Positions 1 to 6,714 of a stretch of 53,901 nt of DNA are shown in pieces. Under the pieces are notes generated by a model. The model had not been told where the DNA came from. It was given only the letters and a program-made list of their open reading frames with translations, and ran no database searches. The DNA lies in assembly GCA_030698225.1 (NCBI GenBank), contig JAUYNR010000054.1:1-53901 (forward strand). Reading direction: 5' to 3'. The stretch's first letter is position 1. Every line of letters begins with the position of its first letter. The position numbers and the translations under genes are program-made. The stretch comes from Oxalobacteraceae bacterium (GTDB lineage Bacteria; Pseudomonadota; Gammaproteobacteria; Burkholderiales; Burkholderiaceae_D).

Positions 1-163
1 ACATGAGGCCTGGAAGCTTGCATACCTGTTCGCGCCTTGAATCGTTGGGCACAGCGCACAAAACAAGCCACTGCCACCTCTACATCCACAGACATTTTTA
101 AACCGGCAATTTTAGGAATATTTCACGCCGGCGCGCACAGCCGCCGAGTGGGTACACGGTGGC

Positions 164-1639
164 ATGAGCGGCTTTACCCGCGCCGGCGACGTCAAAGTGG
201 TGCCGCTGGCACTGGCTGAACGGGCCCGGCACGAGCAGTTGAAAATCACGCTGATGACCGGTGCCTCGCTCGGTCATGATGTCGACAAGGCATTGACCGA
301 GGCCGGTGCGCTGGCGCGCCGGATGCCGTTCCAGGCCGATCCGGTGCTGCGCGCAGCCATCAATCGCGGCGAGGTGATGTATATCGATCAGCATCTGTCG
401 GAATTGGTTGAAATGCTGCGTACCCGGCAAATCGCGCCGATCGACGTCGCCATCATCGAAGCCATTGCGATCACCGAAACCGGCGCCATCATTCCCTCCA
501 CCTCGGTGGGCAACAGCGCCAGTTTCGCGATTCTGGCCGAAAAGGTGATTGTCGAAATCAACCTGACCCAGTCGCTGGAACTGGAAGGTTTGCACGATAT
601 CTTCATACCCAAACACCGGCCGCAGCGCGAACCGATCCCGTTGATGACGCCGCACGACCGGATCGGCACCACGGCAATTGAGATTCCACTCGAAAAAATC
701 GTCGCCATCGTCATTACCGACGAGCAAGACAGTTCCTCTACCATCCTGCCGGCCGATGCGGAAATCGCCGCCATCGCCGCCCATCTGGTGAATTTTTTCA
801 AGCAGGAAGTAGCAGTGGGACGCCTGCCCGAGAGCCTGTTGCCGCTGCAGGCCGGCATCGGCACCATCGCCAACGCGGTGATGATGGGCTTCATCGATAG
901 CCCGTTCGAACACATGACGATGTATTCCGAGGTGCTGCAGGACTCCACCTTCGACCTGTTCGATGCCGGCAAGCTCGATTTCGCTTCCGGTTCCTCGATT
1001 ACGCTGTCAACCGGCAAAAGCCAACAAGTGTTTGGCGATATCGCCCGCTACAAGGATCGGCTGGTATTGCGCCCACAGGAAATCACCAACCACCCGGAAG
1101 TGATTCGCCGGCTTGGCATCATCGCCATCAATACCGCGCTGGAAGCGGACATCTACGGCAATGTCAATTCGACCCATCTGCAGGGCACCCACATGATGAA
1201 CGGCATCGGCGGCTCGGGCGACTTTGCGCGCAATGCCTATTTGTCGGTATTTGCCACCAAATCGGTGGCCAAGGGCGGCAAGATATCCAGCATCGTGCCG
1301 ATGGTGTCGCATGTCGACCACACCGAGCATGATGTCGACATCATGGTCACCGAAATCGGCCTGGCAGACCTGCGCGGCCTGGCGCCGCGCGAACGGGCCC
1401 AGGTCATCATCAACCAGTGCGTGGCCGAACCGTACCGGCAAATTCTCAACGACTACGTAGCCGAAGCCAATCTGCGCGGCGGACAAACCCCGCATGTGCT
1501 GGAAAACGCATTTGCGTGGCACAGCCGCTACCGCGACACCGGTACGATGCTGCCGGCGGTCAAAAATCCGGCCTCGAAAATCCAGCCGGCCAGTCTGTTG
1601 TCTGGGCAGGTGGAGAGCCTCGAAATGCTGCCGATTTAG
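164..1639 (+). CDS. Acetyl-CoA hydrolase/transferase family protein (succinyl-CoA:acetate CoA-transferase type), N-terminus damaged
   Basis: Class I CoA-transferase that would move CoA between succinyl-CoA or acetyl-CoA and a carboxylate. Family marks are a GNSASF segment, the MYSEV segment whose Glu (about residue 256 from this ATG) matches the catalytic Glu of AarC-type enzymes, and NGIGGSGDF further on. The ATG at 164 falls inside the conserved GMSGFTRAG motif, which normally lies about 35 residues into the protein. The frame upstream of 164 still resembles the family (TPARTAAEWVHGG), but it meets a TAG at 113 and contains no start codon, and a few residues before MSGF appear deleted. No ribosome binding site precedes 164. 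The rest of the frame is intact to the stop. It is either a gene with a lost 5' end or a young pseudogene. Substrate is not provable from sequence. Confidence 0.8.
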   Translation: MSGFTRAGDVKVVPLALAERARHEQLKITLMTGASLGHDVDKALTEAGALARRMPFQADPVLRAAINRGEVMYIDQHLSELVEMLRTRQIAPIDVAIIEAIAITETGAIIPSTSVGNSASFAILAEKVIVEINLTQSLELEGLHDIFIPKHRPQREPIPLMTPHDRIGTTAIEIPLEKIVAIVITDEQDSSSTILPADAEIAAIAAHLVNFFKQEVAVGRLPESLLPLQAGIGTIANAVMMGFIDSPFEHMTMYSEVLQDSTFDLFDAGKLDFASGSSITLSTGKSQQVFGDIARYKDRLVLRPQEITNHPEVIRRLGIIAINTALEADIYGNVNSTHLQGTHMMNGIGGSGDFARNAYLSVFATKSVAKGGKISSIVPMVSHVDHTEHDVDIMVTEIGLADLRGLAPRERAQVIINQCVAEPYRQILNDYVAEANLRGGQTPHVLENAFAWHSRYRDTGTMLPAVKNPASKIQPASLLSGQVESLEMLPI

Positions 1640-1708
1640 GCTGTAAACCGTGAAATGACCGACTTCCTCGAGGTCGTTTCATGGATGACATCAATCGGAC
1701 ACGTCATC

Positions 1709-1737
1709 TTGCATAAGTCATTTTTAATCACTATGAT
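1709..1737 (+). promoter_or_regulatory. Sigma-70-type promoter of the toxin-antitoxin pair
   Basis: A -35 TTGCAT (1709-1714) and a -10 TATGAT (1732-1737) are separated by 17 bases and point at the antitoxin ATG at 1769. The -10 lies in the centre of the long inverted repeat, so a protein bound to the repeat would block RNA polymerase. Confidence 0.6.
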
Positions 1738-1750
1738 TAAAAATGACTTA
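1714..1750. promoter_or_regulatory. Perfect 17-bp inverted repeat, probable operator for the antitoxin
   Basis: Arms 1714-1730 and 1734-1750 are exact reverse complements, separated by CTA. The repeat covers the spacer and -10 of the promoter and ends 18 bases before the antitoxin start codon. Ribbon-helix-helix antitoxins typically repress their own promoter through such palindromes; that this one does so is inferred. Confidence 0.7.
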
Positions 1751-1768
1751 AACGCAAAAGGAAAAGCT

Positions 1769-2038
1769 ATGGCACAGACAGATACCAAAGTGCTGACCGC
1801 CCACATACCGCTGCCATTGGCCGAAAAAGTGGATCAATTGGCCGCTCGCCTCGAACGCTCGCGCGGATGGATCGTCAAGCAGGCGTTGTCGGCCTGGATA
1901 GACCAAGAAGAGGAACGCAGCCGTTTGACCCGCGAGGCGTTAGCCGATGTGGACGCCGCACGCGTCATCGACCATCAGGCCGTGCAGGCGTGGGCCGATA
2001 GCCTCGGCACGCCCCAGCCGCTGCCGGTGCCTCGTTGA
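1769..2038 (+). CDS. Ribbon-helix-helix antitoxin (CopG/ParD-like)
   Basis: An 89-residue protein with the short ribbon-helix-helix pattern at its N-terminus: strand VLTAHIPLPLAEKV, then helices rich in Leu, Arg and Glu (LAARLERSRGWIVKQALSAWIDQEEE). It should bind DNA as a dimer and neutralise the toxin encoded directly downstream. The start was placed at 1769 because AAAGGA lies about 7 bases upstream and the fold begins here; the frame is open further up to 1655, but that stretch contains the promoter and operator. Its stop codon overlaps the toxin start (TGATG), the usual coupling of antitoxin and toxin translation. The C-terminal tail (about residues 55-89) would be the toxin-binding part. 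Confidence 0.8.
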   Translation: MAQTDTKVLTAHIPLPLAEKVDQLAARLERSRGWIVKQALSAWIDQEEERSRLTREALADVDAARVIDHQAVQAWADSLGTPQPLPVPR

Positions 2039-2313
2039 TGGAATTGAAGTGGACGAGCAAAGCACTCTCTGACTTGGCGCGGCTGTATGACTTCCTGGCT
2101 TCGGTGAATAAATCGGCCGCTGCGCGCACTGTGCAGGCGATTGCCACCGCGCCGTCTAGTCTGCTGATGAATCCGCGTATCGGTGAAAAACTGGAAGAGT
2201 TCGAGCCGCGCGAAGTCCGACGGATTCTCGCCGGACATTATGAAATCCGCTATGAAATCCAGGAATCCACTATCTACGTGCTGCGGCTATGGCACACACG
2301 AGAACATCGCTAA
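2038..2313 (+). CDS. RelE/ParE-family toxin
   Basis: A 91-residue protein with the ParE/RelE plan: an N-terminal strand (LKWTSKALSDLARLYDFL), a helical hairpin, then the C-terminal strands RRILAGHYEIRYEI and IYVLRLWHTREHR. The YEIRYEI...IYVLRLWHTRE ending is the common ParE/RelE signature. ParE members poison DNA gyrase and RelE members cut mRNA on the ribosome; sequence alone cannot separate these, although a ribbon-helix-helix partner favours ParE. The ATG at 2038 shares its A with the TGA of the antitoxin; a TTG at 2035 is also in frame but less likely. The gene appears intact. Palindromic repeat copy A follows it. Confidence 0.8.
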   Translation: MELKWTSKALSDLARLYDFLASVNKSAAARTVQAIATAPSSLLMNPRIGEKLEEFEPREVRRILAGHYEIRYEIQESTIYVLRLWHTREHR

Positions 2314-2326
2314 CATCAATTTATCC

Positions 2327-2415
2327 GGAGTATGCAAAATAACATGGCATTTCCCTCATAATTTAACTGCGGCATGAAAAAATACATGCCGCTGTATATT
2401 TTCATCCCGCAATAC
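2327..2415. repeat. Dispersed palindromic repeat, copy A
   Basis: Begins GGAGTATG, then an A-rich stretch, GGCATTTCC and later TGCGGCATG. It contains a perfect 8-bp hairpin (2369-2376 with 2385-2392, loop of eight A/T bases). Related sequences occur at 32943-33001 and 39518-39587. It fills the gap between the convergent toxin and serA genes, where it could also act as a terminator. Confidence 0.6.
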
Positions 2416-2425
2416 ATTTCTCGAA

Positions 2426-3625
2426 TCAAACCCGCCGGCAACGTATCGTTGCCGCATCTTTTTGCAGCGCGTCGATCAATGGCTGCGGAATCGGCCCATC
2501 CACGTCGGTGACCGCATAGCCGAGCGCGCCGCGGGTTTGCAGTTGCTGGGCGACGATATTCAGGCCGAACTGCGCGAACTGCAGGTTCATGCGGGCGATC
2601 ACGCCGGGCTCGTTGCGATGCACGTGCAGCACGCGGCTGAAAGCGCCCTTGTCCTGATGCGCAACTTCCGGGAAATTGACCGCCGACTTGGTGGTGCCGG
2701 CCAGCAGAAAACGCGCCAGCTTGTCGGCGACTTCAAGGCCGATGTTTTCCTGCGCCTCTTCGGTGCTGCCGCCGATATGCGGGGTCAGGATCACATTGTC
2801 GAGATCGAGCAACGGTGAGACGAACGGTTCTTTCTCGCTGCTGGGTTCGAGCGGGAATACATCAATCGCCGCCCCCGCCAGTTTCTTGTCGCGCAATGCG
2901 CGGTCGAGCGCATCGATATCGACCACGTTGCCGCGCGATGCATTGATCAGTACCGCCGACGGCTTCATCTGCGCGATGCGCTCGGCATTCATGATGTTTT
3001 CGGTGCTGCGCAAGCCGGGCACATGCAAGGTGACGATGTCGGCCTGCTCCAGCAATGCCTGCAGCGAGAACACCGGAGTCGCGTTGCCCAGCGGCAGCTT
3101 GTTTTCGGGATCGAAATAGATCACCCGCATGCCGACGCTTTCGGCCAGGATGCCGACCTGGGCGCCGATATTGCCGTAGCCGATAATCCCGATTACCTTG
3201 TTCCTGACTTCAAACGCGCCCTGCGCATTCTTGTCCCAGACCCCGCGATGGGCGCGGGCGTTCTTTTCCGGAATGCGGCGCAACAGCAGGATCGCTTGCG
3301 CAATCACCAGCTCGGCCACCGAACGGGTATTCGAATACGGCGCATTGAACACCGGCACCCCGTGCATCGCCGCCGCAGCCAGATCGACCTGGTTGGTGCC
3401 GATGCAAAAGCAGCCGACGGTTTTCAATCTGGGCAAGGTCGCCAACACTTCAGCGGTGAGATGGGTGCGCGAACGGATGCCGACCGCATCCGCGTCCGCC
3501 AGTGCGGCAAGCAACTCCGGCCCCGACAGCGCGCCCGGCATCTGCACCACATCGGTCAGCCCGAACGAAGCCAAATGCGCGAGCGCATTCGGGTGAATTT
3601 TTTCCAGCAGTACGATCTTGCTCAT
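2426..3625 (-). CDS. serA: D-3-phosphoglycerate dehydrogenase
   Basis: Catalyses the first committed step of serine synthesis, oxidising 3-phosphoglycerate with NAD+. The 399 residues carry an N-terminal substrate-binding part, the nucleotide-binding loop GYGNIG (149-154), the catalytic set Arg231 (NASRGNV), Glu260 and His283 (PHIGGST), and a C-terminal ACT domain (about 325-399) that in the E. coli-type enzyme senses serine. Length is close to that of the E. coli enzyme (410), so this is the short ACT-only form rather than the long form with an extra domain. The ATG is at 3625. It stands alone, convergent with the toxin-antitoxin pair. The downstream gap contains palindromic repeat copy A. 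Confidence 0.95.
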   Translation of the reverse strand: MSKIVLLEKIHPNALAHLASFGLTDVVQMPGALSGPELLAALADADAVGIRSRTHLTAEVLATLPRLKTVGCFCIGTNQVDLAAAAMHGVPVFNAPYSNTRSVAELVIAQAILLLRRIPEKNARAHRGVWDKNAQGAFEVRNKVIGIIGYGNIGAQVGILAESVGMRVIYFDPENKLPLGNATPVFSLQALLEQADIVTLHVPGLRSTENIMNAERIAQMKPSAVLINASRGNVVDIDALDRALRDKKLAGAAIDVFPLEPSSEKEPFVSPLLDLDNVILTPHIGGSTEEAQENIGLEVADKLARFLLAGTTKSAVNFPEVAHQDKGAFSRVLHVHRNEPGVIARMNLQFAQFGLNIVAQQLQTRGALGYAVTDVDGPIPQPLIDALQKDAATIRCRRV

Positions 3626-3717
3626 TGTTTTCCCATTCCCGGACTAAAGAGGCATTTGAAATAAATATTAACATGACGAGCGAAAGCAGGTTACCGGCCG
3701 TCGTCCGCTCCGCAGCC

Positions 3718-6390
3718 TTAGCGAAACAGCCGCAAACGGGCCAGCGCTCCCAATATCGTAGCGACCGCCAGCGCAGTCAACCCGACCTGGATCAAAGATA
3801 GCGCGCCGAAGTGGAATAGTTCGCGCAGCACCGGCACCGACAGCGCCAGCAACAGGATCAGCAGCGCGCCGGCGACGATCCCCCACAGGGCTGGGTTGGG
3901 AAGTGCCAAGGCGCTGCGCAAGGGCAGCGTCCAGGAGCGGTTGATGAAGATCAGACCGATGTCGCCGATGATCATCGCGGTGAATACAATCGCCCGCGAC
4001 TGCGCGTCGCCAAGGCCGCCAAATTGCGCCAGTTGATACACCGCCAGCAGCAGCACCAGCAGGACCAAGCCCTGGCGCACCCCGATCATCAGTATTTTGC
4101 GGTCGAAAATCCTGGCTTCAGGCGGACGCGGCGGACGCTGCATCACATCGGACTCTTCTGTCTCGGCCTCGAATGCGACTGAGCAGGTCGGGTCTATCAT
4201 CAACTCGAAGAATACGATGTGTACCGGCAGAAATATCAGCGGCCAGCCCAGCATCACCGGCAGCAATGACATGCCGGCAATCGGAATGTGCGCGGCGACG
4301 ACGAACACCACCGCCTTGCGCAGATTGTCGAAGATGCGTCGGCCCAGTCGCACCGCCGCCACAATCGACGAAAAATCGTCATCCAGCAACACCAGTGCGG
4401 CCGATTCGCGCGCCACATCGGTACCGCGCCCTCCCATCGCGATGCCGATATGGGCTGCCTTCAGCGCCGCCGCGTCATTCACGCCATCGCCGGTCATGGC
4501 GACGATTTCACCGGCATCTTTGAGCGCCGAAATCAGCCGCAGCTTCTGCTGCGGCATCACACGGCAAAAGATGTTCGCCTGCGCCAGGCGGCGCTGCAGT
4601 TGCACGTCATCCAGCGCATCGAGTTCGGCCCCGGTGATCAGGCCATCGGCTGCATCCAGGCCGCTTTGGCGGGCGATGTTCTGCGCGGTGGCCGGATAGT
4701 CTCCGGTAATCATGATCACGCGGATGCCGGCCGCGTGGCATTGCCTGATGGCATCCTGAACCGAGGGTCGCAGCGGGTCGGCCAGCCCGATCAGGCCGAG
4801 AAAGCGAAACGCGAAATCATGCTGGATCGCCGGCAGATCGGAGTGCTGGAACGACGCCCTGGCTACCGCCAGCACCCGCAATCCCTGCTGCGCCAGCTGA
4901 TTGACCTGTGCGGTAATGTCTGCCACACGCTGCGGCGCCAGATGGCAGAGGTCGATCACGGCCTCCGGCGCGCCCTTGGCAGCGATCACGTAGTGCGCCC
5001 GGTTGGGCGATTGCCAGACCCGCGACATTGCCAGCAATGCGGGCGAAAGCGGGTACTCCTCCACCAGCGTCCAGCCATGATGAATATGCTCGGTGCCTGC
5101 CAGCGCGCTCTGGCCCGCCTGCTGGATCGCCTGTTCCATCGGGTCGAACGGGTCGCGATGGCTGGCCAGCATCGCGAATTCCAGTGTTTCGTGAAAAATC
5201 TCCGCTAAATCTTCCGGCTTGACGCCGGCAGCAGCGTCAAATGCATGGGTTGCGCGATCGACCATGATCTGCGCCAGCGCCATCCGGTTTTGGGTCAGGG
5301 TGCCGGTCTTGTCCACGCACAGCACGGTAGCCGCGCCCAGCATTTCGATGGCGGAAATGCGCCGCGTCAAAACTTGTTTCCTGGCAATTCTCCAGGCACC
5401 CATCCCGAGAAAAATCGTCAGGATCAGCGGCAACTCCTGCGGCAACAGTGCCATAGCCAGCGTCAGACCGGCCAGCAGGCCGTTGAGCCAGTTATCCCGT
5501 GTGAGTGCATACCAGACCGCCAGAAAGACTACCAGGACGATACTTGATAATGCGACCAGCTTGACCGCCTGCGCGGTTTCCCGCTGCACCCGGCTGGGCT
5601 CCTCTTCCAGCGCATGGAGGGCGCGGCCGATGCGGCCCAGCACGGTTTGCTCGGCGATTGCCACCACTTGCGCCTGCCCACGGCCTTGCACGATCAGCGT
5701 ACCGGAAAACAGATAAGGCAGATCGTCGCCGCCGGGTTGGCCTATCGCATCAGTCACAGCCTGGCCCGACGCTTCGGAACGGATGCTGCCGGCCTGCTTC
5801 CTGACCGGCACCGATTCGCCGCTCAGCAGCGATTCATCGACAGTCATGCTCTGGCTATCCTGCAGGATGGCGTCGGCCGGCACCCGGTCGCCTTCTGTCA
5901 GAATGATGATGTCGCCACGCACCACTTCCCGTCCGGCGATACGCTGGCGCCGACCGTCGCGCAGCACCAGCGCGCGTGGGCTGGACAGGTCGCGCAAGGC
6001 TTCCAGCGCCCGCTCGCTCTTGCGCTGCTGGAGAAAACTCAGGGCCATGACAACGAATACCAAGCCGAGCAGAATGTAGGCGTCTTCGCGGCTGCCCAGA
6101 AACAGGTAAATGCTGCCGCAGGCAACCAGCAGAATCAACATCGGTTCGCGCACCACCTCCCAGGCAATCGCCAACAGGGAGCGCGGCTTGGCCGAAGGCA
6201 GTTCGTTCCAGCCCTCGCTACTCTGGCGCTGCAGCACTGTTGCTGCAGTCAATCCGGTGCAGGTGCCGGTATCGGTAGTATTGCGCATGGCTCCCAAGTA
6301 TGACAGTAGCGCAGACACTCGCGCTTGCGCTTGCGAAATGTCAGGACTTTCCGGTCGCAACAGCCCAGTCGAAAAATGCTCGCGAGACAC
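3718..6390 (-). CDS. P-type (type II-like) cation-transporting ATPase
   Basis: Inner-membrane pump that uses an aspartyl-phosphate intermediate. Numbered from the start used here: first membrane pair about 75-125, actuator motif LSGES (190-193), membrane hairpin with PQELP (317-321), phosphorylation motif DKTGTLT (Asp360), hinge motif TGDGVND, and about four C-terminal membrane helices. The ion-site helix reads PQELPLIL rather than the PEGLP common in Ca/Mg pumps, so the transported ion is open. A GTG start at 6390 was chosen because AGGGA sits about 8 bases upstream; an ATG at 6420 has no ribosome binding site and an ATG at 6288 has one placed too close. No accessory subunit gene is adjacent. 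Confidence 0.85.
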   Translation of the reverse strand: MSREHFSTGLLRPESPDISQAQARVSALLSYLGAMRNTTDTGTCTGLTAATVLQRQSSEGWNELPSAKPRSLLAIAWEVVREPMLILLVACGSIYLFLGSREDAYILLGLVFVVMALSFLQQRKSERALEALRDLSSPRALVLRDGRRQRIAGREVVRGDIIILTEGDRVPADAILQDSQSMTVDESLLSGESVPVRKQAGSIRSEASGQAVTDAIGQPGGDDLPYLFSGTLIVQGRGQAQVVAIAEQTVLGRIGRALHALEEEPSRVQRETAQAVKLVALSSIVLVVFLAVWYALTRDNWLNGLLAGLTLAMALLPQELPLILTIFLGMGAWRIARKQVLTRRISAIEMLGAATVLCVDKTGTLTQNRMALAQIMVDRATHAFDAAAGVKPEDLAEIFHETLEFAMLASHRDPFDPMEQAIQQAGQSALAGTEHIHHGWTLVEEYPLSPALLAMSRVWQSPNRAHYVIAAKGAPEAVIDLCHLAPQRVADITAQVNQLAQQGLRVLAVARASFQHSDLPAIQHDFAFRFLGLIGLADPLRPSVQDAIRQCHAAGIRVIMITGDYPATAQNIARQSGLDAADGLITGAELDALDDVQLQRRLAQANIFCRVMPQQKLRLISALKDAGEIVAMTGDGVNDAAALKAAHIGIAMGGRGTDVARESAALVLLDDDFSSIVAAVRLGRRIFDNLRKAVVFVVAAHIPIAGMSLLPVMLGWPLIFLPVHIVFFELMIDPTCSVAFEAETEESDVMQRPPRPPEARIFDRKILMIGVRQGLVLLVLLLAVYQLAQFGGLGDAQSRAIVFTAMIIGDIGLIFINRSWTLPLRSALALPNPALWGIVAGALLILLLALSVPVLRELFHFGALSLIQVGLTALAVATILGALARLRLFR

Positions 6391-6714
6391 ATTCTTTTCC
6401 CTATGGTATATCCACAGCATTGCACTGTATTAATAGTCGACTGTGGAATGCCGTTATCAGGAAGAAATGAAGACAAGAATGTGTTAGCTGAAGTCAGTTT
6501 TGTCTGTCCAAATCGAGGTGAATTTGCTATTGTTATTAAGTTAATGAACACCCGCACCTGCTATATAGATGAAATCACTTACGCGCTTCGGCACACCTTT
6601 AACCCCAGATATTGCGAAAATCAGCTTGTCTGAAATTCCGTATTTTTTCCAAGTAATTGACAGTACCGCAGAAGCTGACGGAAAAGTTGACCGCCGCGCT
6701 GCCGTCTGCTGCCG
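6391..6714. other. Intergenic region between divergent genes
   Basis: This gap separates the ATPase gene (minus) from the PAS-GGDEF-EAL gene (plus). Short open frames here have no ribosome binding site or family features. It is more AT-rich than its flanks and presumably contains both promoters; TTGACA occurs at 6657-6662 but without a convincing -10 at the right distance. Confidence 0.4.

Noticed and set aside
1..163. Gene in the first 160 bases
   Set aside because: The plus-strand 60-codon frame at 37 has no ribosome binding site and overlaps the CoA-transferase 5' remnant; no upstream gene can be seen at the window edge.
98..913. 271-codon minus-strand frame over the CoA-transferase
   Set aside because: His/Asp/Arg/Gly-rich antisense shadow of a clear CoA-transferase frame.
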